The position numbers were made by a program, and so were the translations under genes. 64,000 nucleotides of DNA from positions 62,001-126,000 of the forward strand of contig AP018277.1 in the NCBI GenBank assembly GCA_004296455.1. The letters run 5' to 3'. Shown here one piece after another: positions 55,202-63,590 of the stretch; positions within the stretch are counted from its first letter, which is position 1; each line of letters begins with the position of its first letter. The stretch is from Calothrix sp. NIES-4101. Its GTDB lineage: Bacteria; Cyanobacteriota; Cyanobacteriia; Cyanobacteriales; Nostocaceae. A model generated the notes under the pieces. That model was given only the letters and a program-made list of their open reading frames with translations. It was not told the origin of the DNA and made no database searches.

Positions 55202-55965
55202 TCTGCTTTTGTAACACTAATAGAAGTTCCTGATTGCTTAATACCATCCATTGTTATAAACGGTTGATCGTAAGTGTGTTTTTGGGCAAACCTCAACATC
55301 TCATCCATTGCTTCTGCACAATATGCAAACACTTTTTCTACTAGAGTAAAAGCTTTTTCTTTCTGTGCTGCTGTTAGCTGTATAGCTTCAATAAAATGCT
55401 CTATCGAGTCCATATTTACTAGGAGGTGACCCGTCTCTTTCGCGAGATGAAAAGCACCAAAATATAGGTAGCGGTGCTTAGTTATTTCTTGGAGTTCTTT
55501 TGCTATTTGTGAAAACTCAACAAAAGCACAATTCCCCGCAGCTTCTATCGATTCAACTACAACTAACTTCATCAAAATATCTTCTTCTGGGGGACATATA
55601 GAAAATATCTTATAAGCCCATTGGCGTAACTTAATATTTTCTTCTCCCCACAGGAATTTCAAAGTATCAGTATAGTTAATAGGGCTGTCGTATCCCATCA
55701 ATTTCATATCTTGCAGAAACCATACCCAGTGCTGTGCATCTTCATAGGTGTGCTGGTTAAGAATTTCTTGAAGTTCGCTATCCGCTGGCTCCTTACGAAT
55801 TACGATTTCGTTAAAATCTTTGAACATCATTGGAAAAAAAGCAAAGGCAGGTATCCAAGCTAACCTTTGTCTTGGGTCTACACTTTTATCTTGCAGGAAT
55901 TTAATGAACTGCGTTTGAGCAAGTTCTTGCTTCTTTTTTTCGATGAAACCTAAAACTTCTTTCAT
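55159..55965 (-). CDS. Haem-oxygenase-like diiron oxidase (HDO) candidate
   Basis: 268 residues, all helical, no membrane segment. Candidate metal ligands are E75 and H79 (YEDAQHW), E138 or E141 (VVVESIEAAG) and H173-x3-E177-x2-H180 (AFHLAKETGH). The positions and spacing resemble those of HDO-superfamily enzymes such as CADD, with Glu in place of Asp at one site. HDOs perform unusual oxidations including N-oxygenation and C-C cleavage. The last 11 residues (LHKCGMSAIRLT region) come from the MITE, replacing about seven native ones. It could alternatively be a TenA-like or other helical protein. The gene lies between prenyltransferase and monooxygenase genes. Confidence 0.6.
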   Translation of the reverse strand: MKEVLGFIEKKKQELAQTQFIKFLQDKSVDPRQRLAWIPAFAFFPMMFKDFNEIVIRKEPADSELQEILNQHTYEDAQHWVWFLQDMKLMGYDSPINYTDTLKFLWGEENIKLRQWAYKIFSICPPEEDILMKLVVVESIEAAGNCAFVEFSQIAKELQEITKHRYLYFGAFHLAKETGHLLVNMDSIEHFIEAIQLTAAQKEKAFTLVEKVFAYCAEAMDEMLRFAQKHTYDQPFITMDGIKQSGTSISVTKAEALHKCGMSAIRLT

Positions 55966-56120
55966 TTTTATCGCTCCGATATTTCTACTGTTTGATTTAG
56001 GAAAAAATTACTGGAACTGCTCTCTATGCAATGTGTTGTCACAACATATTTGATAATAAAAAAGTGGGATTTTCAGCTAGAAATTTCTCTCGGTACTATC
56101 TGTGATATTTTTATATACTC

Positions 56121-57209
56121 TCAGTCTGTCAAGAATGGATGAGATTCTAAAGCTAAATAAACTGTAACTCGTAGTTTCTGCTGTTCGTCTCGACGAAATG
56201 AAATACAAGAGTGTATTCCCGAACGTTCCCTCAAAGGACGAGTTGCAACTGCTTTAATCGACCTGTCGTAAATAGTGCTGGGAAGATTTTTTTCAATAAG
56301 ATAGTTGTGAATGCGATCGCCCATAATCGCGTCATTCGCTGCATAGGGTGTAAGTGGTATTTGAATGGTTGCAGTATTTGGAGTACTGGCATTACCTTCA
56401 ATAAAAGAGAAACAAGAAAAAATAGGTCTTTTCGATAATCTAGTTGTACCCGCGATCGCCTGACAAAATTCGGTTATATCTCCGGGTACATAATTACGCG
56501 CGATGGAGTACATTTTCTCTAGCTCATCGGTGGTAATGTCATGATGTCGCCAATAGATTTTTACTCTTGCTTCTGGTTTTTCGGATAAGTCGAGAGAAAA
56601 ATACTGGATTTCGTTTTTACTTGGATATTGCTCTTTTAGAACAGCTTCTACAGCCAGCCAAGACTCTTTTAATCCGAGTCTTTTAAGGGCTTCTTCGATT
56701 AAATCATTAGCTTTCTCTTTCCCTTGAGCTTGAGGATTTAAGTAAATTTTGAACTCAGATTTTTGATTGGGTAGAAAGCAAGCACCATGCCACATAGCAA
56801 AGTGAGCGGATTCATCATCAGGGAAAAACAAGTCACTAACTTGATTGAGTCGCGTCAAACTTGCATCATAGTTTTCCATCAGCCAGTAATTGAAGCGCAT
56901 TCCGGCTCGCCAATTGGAAATTAAATTAAAGCCTTCTTGTTGAGATTCACACAAAATTCGTAACTCTGGTTCTTCACCATCTATTGCTACGGAAAACTCA
57001 AATGGAGTATGGTCATCAGCAATTCCTGACAACCATAGTGGCTTATCCTGAATGATGTTATGTCCCCAAAAGGAAGTCATCTGCTGAAAAACTTGGATTA
57101 TCTCTGAGGTTTTATGGCTCATTCCACAGATATTGATGAGCGATCGCAATTTTTCTGAACCGTATTCCAAGTACATAGATGGTTTTAAGGCAATCTGTTC
57201 TGCATACAT
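56121..57209 (-). CDS. DMATS-type aromatic (indole) prenyltransferase
   Basis: 362 residues, the usual size of bacterial members. HTPFEFSVAI carries the conserved Glu (E71) that binds the indole N-H in DMATS enzymes; SEFKIYLNPQAQG (K154-x-Y156) and ARVKIYWRHHD (K217-x-Y219) are the basic/Tyr pairs that bind diphosphate and shield the cation; RVTVYLA near 345 is the last barrel strand pair. Such enzymes attach dimethylallyl or longer prenyl groups to tryptophan, indoles or related aromatics without metal-binding DDxxD motifs. It is first in the run towards the HDO, FMO and SDR genes (155-bp gap). Confidence 0.8.
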   Translation of the reverse strand: MYAEQIALKPSMYLEYGSEKLRSLINICGMSHKTSEIIQVFQQMTSFWGHNIIQDKPLWLSGIADDHTPFEFSVAIDGEEPELRILCESQQEGFNLISNWRAGMRFNYWLMENYDASLTRLNQVSDLFFPDDESAHFAMWHGACFLPNQKSEFKIYLNPQAQGKEKANDLIEEALKRLGLKESWLAVEAVLKEQYPSKNEIQYFSLDLSEKPEARVKIYWRHHDITTDELEKMYSIARNYVPGDITEFCQAIAGTTRLSKRPIFSCFSFIEGNASTPNTATIQIPLTPYAANDAIMGDRIHNYLIEKNLPSTIYDRSIKAVATRPLRERSGIHSCISFRRDEQQKLRVTVYLALESHPFLTD

Positions 57210-58013
57210 AGTTCTTACTCTGATTCTTTTTAATGCTTCTAATCGCTGTTTGGAATAGCACGATTAATTTTATCCCATTGCATACATCGTTGTTGGATGC
57301 AAATAGAATCGAAGTGGTTATCGCCGCGAATATAATAATGGCTATGAATGCAAAACCCCTAAACTAATCAATAAACTTAAAGGATTTTGCTGGTAGATGG
57401 CAAAGAACAACAGCAACAACTCGAATTGCAATCATCAAAGTTTGCTCCAAGGCTTTATGAGTTTGTAAACCATAAAATCCACATTTGGTTTTGATACCTT
57501 GGTCACCCCTGTTATTTTATCTCGGCTACAAAGAAAACAATTAATAAAGATAATTATTTATTTTTTGAGCATACTAATAAATAAAGCACACTTGTATGTT
57601 TTTTTCAACATTTCTTTTCATGTCTTTTTTCTATTAACAAAAAATATTCTAACTTCCCTAAAATCAAGGTTAGCCAAAAATAAAATCTATCCCTAGGAGG
57701 ATGATTTAGCAGGACAGCAGAAAGGAACCTTACTATTTAACGCAATATAAAACTGGCAAGAATCTTGCGTTTGCTACCCTCCGGAGTGCGGAAGGCTATT
57801 ATAGCTAATTTCATCGCCCTTTCAGTTCTTAAATACAATTAACTAATATCAAGTATAAATTTATAGCTGTTCTATCTGTAATTATAAGACTGTTCCAAGA
57901 TACTGTTCCTGGAACATTCCAAGTGTTCCGGGAACGCTGTAATGCCTGTTAATACCTTGGAACAGCAGATATTGAAGCCATATTAGGAAAACTGGAACAG
58001 TTGGAACAGGCAA
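57210..58013. other. Long intergenic region upstream of the prenyltransferase
   Basis: No convincing gene. The prenyltransferase promoter should lie at 57210-57400. The right-hand end carries the GGAAC/GTTCC cluster (57891-58010). In between there is a short cyanobacterial dispersed repeat (CTACCCTCCGGAGTGCGGAAG, split near 57774-57795). Confidence 0.4.
57891..58010. repeat. Cluster of GTTCC-N-GGAAC palindromes and half sites
   Basis: TGTTCC (57891), TGTTCCTGGAACA (57904-57916), GTTCCGGGAAC (57925-57935), TTGGAACAG (57957-57965) and TGGAACAGTTGGAACAG (57993-58009) occur within 120 bp, just after the stop of the coupling-ATPase-like gene. The density far exceeds the surrounding sequence and suggests a protein-binding array. 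Confidence 0.6.
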
Positions 58014-60155
58014 TTAGTTTTTATTAAATAAAAAATACCCTTCTGTCTCATTACCTCCCAATCTTTCACTTAAAACTAACTGTCTTAAACTCTGTCTTAG
58101 TGCTGCTGATGCTGGCGATTTAGTATTCCATTCTCTTTGCCAGGAACGGTGCTTTCTGATTGCATCGAATGAAACTGGAGGATTTTCTGATTTAGAAACA
58201 ATCTCAAAAATCCGATCCAAAAAAGTCTCATCAATTTTTTCCAATATTTCTACATCAGGTACTTCTAATTTCAGCAATGCTTCTAACTTGTTAATAGTGT
58301 CATCTGAAGTATTATCTGAGATATTGTCGGGAGTAAAATTTTCATCAACAGCTTCCACACCGTGCCCATTATCAACCCCAAAATTAGGGCTATTATCAAG
58401 CAATTCTGGGAAGAAAGTAAGCAATGTTCTCGCAGGGTCAGGTTGACCGTTAACGGGATGCTGTTCTGTTTTCATCCAATCCGGTAAAACCCCAATTTCT
58501 CCACCTTTAACAGCCTTATCAAAGCTATCTGGGTCAGCTAAGAAATAACGCCCTGTAGCTACAGAAATTCTCTTCAATGCTGACACTTGAATGCTAGTAG
58601 ATTCACAGCCAATAAACGATACTCCCGATTTAAAAGTATCTGCCATGCCATTGGTATTTTTACCAACCCAAGTTGATAAATGCTTGCCATGTAACACGAC
58701 AAAAATTTGAGCGCCTTTTTTATTAGCACGGGTAAGTAAATATTTGACCATCCATTCTTTTTGGTCATCGGTTAAATAACCAGATAAAGCAACCGCTTCA
58801 TCAATTACTAAAATGACATCATCGTATACCCCTTGAGTCGCATTATCCATCTTTTTGAGGTACTTAAATAACGCTTGGGCGACCTTTGCATCTGCCTCAG
58901 AACCATCTAAATTATGCCAATTCAAACGACACAATAACTTGTCGCATTTGAAGGGGTAAATGTCATCCCCAGCCGTGAAATAGTGGATTTTGGTTTGGGG
59001 ATTAAGCGCGAAGCTAAGAATAGCCAGGATAGCCATTAGGGTTCCCTTTCCCCCACGCTGATTGCCTGCGATCGCAGAAATTTGGTCTTGGATGCATTTG
59101 GCAATATCAAAACCATCCTCAGTCAAGGCTTTGATAATTGCCTCTGCTCTGGCTGTGAGTGGCAGTTTTAATAATTCGTCCCGGTTTGGTGTTGTTGGCT
59201 TGTGTGGAGAATCTTGGCAGTTATGGTTATTTTCTGGGGATAAATTATTGATTTTAGTCGGTGATAAATCATTGATTTTTGTTGATGCTGAATCGTTAAT
59301 ATTCCCCAAAGACAAATCATTGATTTTACCCGGTGGTAAATCGATAATCCGTCCTGGTGGTAGGTCAATAATGCGGGGTTGTTGCTGTTGGGATTGGTGT
59401 TGAATCAGGGCATTTACTTGCTCAAAGTCCGTGCGGGGGTCAACTGTGACAATTTCTAAATGCTGTTTCAAGGTATTGGCACTGGGCAAGCTGCCCCGAT
59501 ACTGCTCGAAAGAATCTAATAACCAACGGTAGGCGTAGAATTTCTTCCCCGAATCAACAATACTCAAATAATCGGTCAATTCCTGCTTAAATTCCCTCAA
59601 CATGGCATATTCGGTACGCTCCATCCGTTCCATGTGGGAAAGCAAATCTAACAAGTCATCCTGGTTCTCAAACCATTGTTCCCGCGCTTCCGCATCACCC
59701 ATTGCACTGAGAAATTCCCAGAAACTACCACGAACAAAGGGAACGGGGGCAAATTTATGGGTAGCGTTGTTGTCTTTCGCAACTGTCCAAATATAGGAGC
59801 CAAAGCCGATTAACGCGGCAATGGGTGCGATGGGACTAGTAGCATAACAAACTGCCCCCACTGCACCACCAGCCAAAGTGATTAATTTAGCTAAATTCAT
59901 GCTTGCCCGTCCTTCGGTTGCACGGCTGAGTAATTGGTCTTGTCGTTCCTGCAACCATGCGGCAACGTTGCCAGCTTCCAAGTGTTCGATGCTGGGATAA
60001 TTTTCTCTTAGTCTTGCTGTTTCTGGTGTGGTTAGTTGGGGTATGGGGGGTTGCTGTGGTATTAAGTCGCTTTTATCGTCACTTTTGCCATCCCCGGTGG
60101 TAGATTGTGGAGCGAATTGGGGATTGGAGTCTGGTTGATGATTGATAAAGTCCAT
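58014..60155 (-). CDS. Coupling-protein/TraD-like P-loop ATPase
   Basis: 713 residues starting at 60155 (MDFINHQPDS), preceded by GAGGGTGACAAT; the 61 codons further upstream fall in a dispersed repeat. Two hydrophobic segments lie near 95-130 (ITLAGGAVGAVCYATSPIAPIAALIGFGSYIW). Residues about 255-305 hold six octapeptide repeats (RIIDLPPG, KINDLSLG, KINDLSPT). The ATPase part has Walker A AGNQRGGKGTLM and Walker B DVILVIDEAVAL. Membrane-anchored P-loop ATPases like this on plasmids often couple relaxosome to secretion channel; here that is inferred from architecture and neighbours. The C-terminus looks like a winged-helix (SFDAIRKHRSWQREW). Confidence 0.65.
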   Translation of the reverse strand: MDFINHQPDSNPQFAPQSTTGDGKSDDKSDLIPQQPPIPQLTTPETARLRENYPSIEHLEAGNVAAWLQERQDQLLSRATEGRASMNLAKLITLAGGAVGAVCYATSPIAPIAALIGFGSYIWTVAKDNNATHKFAPVPFVRGSFWEFLSAMGDAEAREQWFENQDDLLDLLSHMERMERTEYAMLREFKQELTDYLSIVDSGKKFYAYRWLLDSFEQYRGSLPSANTLKQHLEIVTVDPRTDFEQVNALIQHQSQQQQPRIIDLPPGRIIDLPPGKINDLSLGNINDSASTKINDLSPTKINNLSPENNHNCQDSPHKPTTPNRDELLKLPLTARAEAIIKALTEDGFDIAKCIQDQISAIAGNQRGGKGTLMAILAILSFALNPQTKIHYFTAGDDIYPFKCDKLLCRLNWHNLDGSEADAKVAQALFKYLKKMDNATQGVYDDVILVIDEAVALSGYLTDDQKEWMVKYLLTRANKKGAQIFVVLHGKHLSTWVGKNTNGMADTFKSGVSFIGCESTSIQVSALKRISVATGRYFLADPDSFDKAVKGGEIGVLPDWMKTEQHPVNGQPDPARTLLTFFPELLDNSPNFGVDNGHGVEAVDENFTPDNISDNTSDDTINKLEALLKLEVPDVEILEKIDETFLDRIFEIVSKSENPPVSFDAIRKHRSWQREWNTKSPASAALRQSLRQLVLSERLGGNETEGYFLFNKN

Positions 60156-60358
60156 ATTGTCACCCTCATAACACTCGTGGGCATTTTGATTCAGTCTCGT
60201 TGCTGGGATTTGTGATAGTAAAAAAATGCGAACCGACAGATCAGCACTGCGCGATCGCATGGAGTCTCCGCATAATTGCGAACCGACAGGTCGGCGCTGA
60301 GTCCCAAGGGGACACGCTACGCGAACGCTATCGCCCACCGCAAAACCAAAAACTATAT
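60156..60358. repeat. Interspersed repeat between ATPase-like and membrane-protein genes
   Basis: TGCGAACCGACAG occurs twice (about 60227 and 60278), each followed by (A/G)TC(A/G)GC(A/G)CTG, within a mosaic that also holds GCGATCGCATGGAG and GACACGCTACGCGAACGC. This is a typical dispersed-repeat composite with no gene. Confidence 0.5.
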
Positions 60359-61060
60359 TTACCGTTTACTGTGTTTCCACAAATTCCAACCAATTTCCCC
60401 TGCCATCATGGTGGCAAAGTTATAAACTATACATCCGACAACTTGACCGGGGTCTGTGAAACCAAAGGGATTACGGCTATAGAAGGTGGTGACAAAATCT
60501 AACGTCCAAATCAGTAGGGCAATCAAGCCACCTGAATGGCGTTCCCGCATCCCCGCCCTTTTGTAATCGCTCCAAAGTGCTTTGGTTAGGTCAATTGAGC
60601 CGGATGGTTTGGAGGGAAGGGAATATTGTTTGGATTCATCAAATTCCGTCTTGGCAATGTGAGGTTTTTTACCTCTGAGGGTTTTCGCCTCGGCTTGCTG
60701 AATGCACCAAGAAACTACGATAGAAAGCCAGAATAGGGGATTAAACCACACAGTTAACCAGCCAAGCCAACCTATCCAACCGCGTTCAAACCAAGGGAAC
60801 ATCGGTGTTCCTTGAAACAGTGTTTGCCAAATTCCATCGGCGGAGAGGACAACACCACCAGCAAACATTAACATTCCGAGAATCTTCGCTCCTGATGTAC
60901 CTGGTTGTACGAATTGAGACATTACCGCTCCAGCGAACTGGAAGGGAATAGAAATAATGTCTACGACCCATTGAGCAACGATTTCGATATATTCGTTTAC
61001 TCCTTTTTTCTGTTCCTCTTTCTTGCTTTGGGATGCGTCTTTTTCTCCTAATACTGACAT
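60359..61060 (-). CDS. Four-pass plasmid membrane protein
   Basis: 233 residues with hydrophobic segments at about 28-50 (VVDIISIPFQFAGAVMSQF), 60-78 (ILGMLMFAGGVVLSADGIW), 92-120 (GWIGWLGWLTVWFNPLFWLSIVVSW) and 180-225 (IALLIWTLDFVTTFY, VVGCIVYNFATMMAGEIGW). The family is not recognised. It precedes the coupling-ATPase-like gene in the same direction and may be its membrane partner. Confidence 0.65.
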   Translation of the reverse strand: MSVLGEKDASQSKKEEQKKGVNEYIEIVAQWVVDIISIPFQFAGAVMSQFVQPGTSGAKILGMLMFAGGVVLSADGIWQTLFQGTPMFPWFERGWIGWLGWLTVWFNPLFWLSIVVSWCIQQAEAKTLRGKKPHIAKTEFDESKQYSLPSKPSGSIDLTKALWSDYKRAGMRERHSGGLIALLIWTLDFVTTFYSRNPFGFTDPGQVVGCIVYNFATMMAGEIGWNLWKHSKR

Positions 61061-61288
61061 TTTGTTACCTCCTGATTAGGTTACTTATTGGAGATATTGT
61101 TTTAAACTCCCTACCAAACTGATGAATTGTTGGAGGCATTTTTACCTCCTTACTGAATAGGCGAGTCGGTGAGTTGTTGGGGATATCTTTTGATTTCTTT
61201 ACTGAGTAAATCCTCAATTACAGATATGATTTATACTCTTACTTCGCCAGTAAATCATCGCGGGATTTTGATTTCTTTTTTGATTGCC

Positions 61289-61726
61289 TTACTGAGCAGG
61301 TGAATCATTACAGGCATTTTTATACCAATGCTTCCAAAACCATTGGCGGTTTTCTATCCGTCCAATACAAATTCCCGCAGAATCGTAAACAAAAACGGTT
61401 TCATCTTCTAGATAGCCCGTGATATCGGGGTTGGGGTTGCGTTTGGGGTTGTCGAAATAGCGGCGGATTTTGAGTTTTTGGTGGGTGGGTAATATTCCCG
61501 TGCGCTGTAAGGTGTCTGCGGTTTCTTTGCGTTGGGCAATGCGTTCTCGTTCAATTTGTTCGCTGGTTCTAGTTTTGGAATAAGCGATCGCAGCATCCAC
61601 TTCCATTTCTGAATTTTTGTTAAATGCCTGGTATTGGGCAGGTAATTTCAGAAATAGGGGGGACGCAGTTAGACATAGACTAATTAGCCCTAAACTGGCT
61701 TGTAGTTGGTATTTGTTGCGTCCCAT
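61289..61726 (-). CDS. Exported or anchored hypothetical protein
   Basis: 145 residues with one N-terminal hydrophobic stretch (LGLISLCLTASPLFLKLPAQ) and a charged, soluble remainder ending in an IGRIENRQWFWKHWY segment. No family is recognised. Its start is 5 bp after the upstream gene's stop. The sequence coding its tail (CTGAGCAGGTGAATC region, about 61290-61310) is partly echoed downstream at 61155-61175. Confidence 0.6.
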   Translation of the reverse strand: MGRNKYQLQASLGLISLCLTASPLFLKLPAQYQAFNKNSEMEVDAAIAYSKTRTSEQIERERIAQRKETADTLQRTGILPTHQKLKIRRYFDNPKRNPNPDITGYLEDETVFVYDSAGICIGRIENRQWFWKHWYKNACNDSPAQ

Positions 61727-61731
61727 TGTTC

Positions 61732-62025
61732 TTACTTGCTGTGTTTGACTTGGTTGACTAAAGCTTCGATTAATCCCAGGCGATCGCTTTGTTGAAGTTC
61801 TGAGTTTGAACGTTCGACAGCTTCTTCTACTCCTTCGGTTAAATCTTCAATTTCTAATGTCTCCTCAAACTCCGCGCATAATTCTTCGGCGAGTTTGTAA
61901 ATCATCCAAAGTCGGTCTGCATTGTTCAATTCCTGTAATTGTGCGCCCCAAGCTTCTTGCATTTGGGCAAGCAATCCTTCGTCACCAGGAGTGTAGTTGG
62001 TGTAATAGCCTATTGGTTTTGACAT
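61732..62025 (-). CDS. Acidic helical hypothetical protein
   Basis: 97 residues, rich in Glu and predicted helical (LAEELCAEFEETLEIEDLTEGVEEAVERS). It lies directly before the anchored protein gene in the same minus-strand run. No family is recognised; it may be a small regulator or partner protein. Confidence 0.55.
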   Translation of the reverse strand: MSKPIGYYTNYTPGDEGLLAQMQEAWGAQLQELNNADRLWMIYKLAEELCAEFEETLEIEDLTEGVEEAVERSNSELQQSDRLGLIEALVNQVKHSK

Positions 62026-62242
62026 GGTTTAAAATCGAGCTTGTTGTGTATTTTCGTTTTGCGGCGATAGATGCACCCCTTTATTGGGTATCAATGAGGC
62101 AATGTCTACTCTTCGAGAGGCTGAGTCGCAAGCGACACGCTACGCGAACGCCAATGACAAGCTGCGGGAGCATCTACGCTTTCTTACTTAGCGGTAGGGG
62201 CATTAACGTTCCCACAGGGTAGCTGACCGCAGGTATCGCTCT
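62026..62242. repeat. Dispersed-repeat mosaic within the small-gene run
   Basis: It contains GACACGCTACGCGAACGC and GTTCCCACAGGGTAGC modules similar to those at 6440, 22390 and 60310. It separates two co-directional genes and probably inserted into a once-contiguous operon. Confidence 0.5.
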
Positions 62243-62512
62243 CTAAAACAAACTTTGTTGAATTGCGCCGCTCGTTACTGTTGCGCGGTGTTGGCGGTAC
62301 AGTCCTGGGACTTCATAGACTTTACGCAATAATTTATCTTTGTTCAGTCGCAGGTCAGCCCGTTTCTTTTGGTTTGGCAGTGGACGGAAAATATACTGTG
62401 TGTGTTTGATACTGTCGGTTGAGTACAAATATCTGTACAATGTCTCGTCAATTTGGTAGGTTTTGCTTTGAGTCAAAAGTGTCGGACAGTTGACTAGTGC
62501 TAGTTCTGCCAT
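62243..62512 (-). CDS. Small basic hypothetical protein
   Basis: 89 residues with a central YQIDETLYRYLYSTDSIKHT and a basic KKRADLRLNKDKLLRKVYEV. The start codon overlaps the upstream stop in TAATG, indicating translational coupling. No family is recognised. Confidence 0.6.
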   Translation of the reverse strand: MAELALVNCPTLLTQSKTYQIDETLYRYLYSTDSIKHTQYIFRPLPNQKKRADLRLNKDKLLRKVYEVPGLYRQHRATVTSGAIQQSLF

Positions 62513-62760
62513 TATTCACCCTCTCCATCAATGGCGTTAACTCCCCATTCGATAGCACTTAAAGCATCACCAAGGGTCATTTCTCCGGTTGAGAGGGCTG
62601 ACTGGCAGAGATACTGCCAAGTAGTAGGGTAATCTGAGGCAAACTTGGTCAGCGCAACGTAAATATCATCAAGCTTTCGCAATAGTTCGCTGCCAGTAAC
62701 GCCATCTTTTTCTAATGCAGCATTCAGTTCGTCGAGTTCGCTCAATAATTGAAAAGTCAT
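62512..62760 (-). CDS. Small acidic hypothetical protein
   Basis: 82 residues, helical (LLSELDELNAALEKDG, LLRKLDDIYVALTKFA), with an acidic C-terminus. It is coupled to the next gene by a TAATG overlap and lies just downstream of the 50-bp tandem repeats. No family is recognised. Confidence 0.6.
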   Translation of the reverse strand: MTFQLLSELDELNAALEKDGVTGSELLRKLDDIYVALTKFASDYPTTWQYLCQSALSTGEMTLGDALSAIEWGVNAIDGEGE

Positions 62761-62814
62761 GGTTATGTTCCACGTTTGGTAGGGTTAATTATTTGATTGA
62801 TTGGTCATGGTTCT

Positions 62815-62985
62815 GGGTTTAATCTTGTTTCGAGAAATTTTGTTCGGAGATTATCAGAATTTTGGATTTAGTCGTGTGAGGGAGAAATTTTGGTCGGAAA
62901 TTGTCGAGAATTTAGATATTTAGATTTAGTGGTGTTTCGCGAAACTTTGGTCGAGAATTACCAGGAATTTGGGTTTAATCTTGTT
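62815..62985. repeat. Imperfect ~50-bp tandem repeats (3 and a part copies)
   Basis: Units start at 62815, 62864, 62921 and 62971 with the pattern GG(G/A)TTTA(A/G)T(C)(T)TGT..., then GAAA(T/C)TTTGGTCG, then GA(A)TT. The last partial unit runs into the 3' end of the 50-residue gene. Position beside ParM/ParR-like genes suggests a centromere or operator. Confidence 0.6.
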
Positions 62986-63127
62986 TGAGCGCTTTGACTA
63001 GTTTTTCACCGTAATTTACAAGCAAGATTGCGAACAATTGACTGCAATTGGTAATTCCTGTTTTGTCGAGAATGCTTTCTGCTAAGGGCAGGTGTTTGTC
63101 GTCTAAAACAACACGTTTCTGATTCAT
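62975..63127 (-). CDS. 50-aa protein in the ParR-like operon
   Basis: MNQKRVVLDDKHLPLAE ... ILDKTGITNCSQLFAILLVNYGEKLVKALKQD. It starts 2 bp after the ParR-like gene stop, so it is co-translated or tightly linked. The pattern of a short strand followed by two helices resembles a minimal ribbon-helix-helix protein, a guess from composition only. Confidence 0.55.
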   Translation of the reverse strand: MNQKRVVLDDKHLPLAESILDKTGITNCSQLFAILLVNYGEKLVKALKQD

Positions 63128-63129
63128 GA

Positions 63130-63564
63130 TTACCTTTTCAAGCTACTTAGTAATGCAGCACCTTTTGCTTTATTTATTGATTCTTCAGGCTTTGGTGATG
63201 ATATTTGTTGAGGTTGTGCTGTGGGTAAATTGTCTATTGATTTCAATCCCGCTAAATATTCACTAACTATCAGATTTATTGCGGCACTGGTTGATATTCC
63301 CCGCTCTGTCCCATAATCTTTTACCCAACACTGATGGCGCTTATCTAATTTCAACCTAATTGATGAGACTGGTTTTGATATGCGTGATTGAGAAATGGTT
63401 GATTTAGAAGTGGTTGATTGAGACATACCTGATAATTTCAATTCCCATCCAAATCTGCGAGCATCAAGTATCAACATCACCACGTCCCTGGGGGAAGAGT
63501 ATTCGAGAGCCGCTTGTACAAGGGCAATCTTTGCGGCTACTTGCTGGCTGAGTCGTATTTCCAT
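63130..63564 (-). CDS. ParR-like DNA-binding protein candidate
   Basis: 144 residues. The C-terminal half has a ribbon-helix-helix-like segment (VSSIRLKLDKRHQCWVKDY, then GISTSAAINLIVSEYLAGLK); the N-terminal part is helical, with a Ser/Thr/Lys-rich linker (STTSKSTISQSRIS). It directly follows an actin-like gene, where a type II partition adaptor is expected. The role rests on position and fold guess. Confidence 0.45.
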   Translation of the reverse strand: MEIRLSQQVAAKIALVQAALEYSSPRDVVMLILDARRFGWELKLSGMSQSTTSKSTISQSRISKPVSSIRLKLDKRHQCWVKDYGTERGISTSAAINLIVSEYLAGLKSIDNLPTAQPQQISSPKPEESINKAKGAALLSSLKR

Positions 63565-63590
63565 TACGCCCCGTTAAGATAGGTTATTGA

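Noticed and set aside
60156-60338. 61-codon extension of the coupling-ATPase-like gene
   Set aside because: It is read from a dispersed-repeat mosaic; the ATG at 60155 has a good ribosome site.
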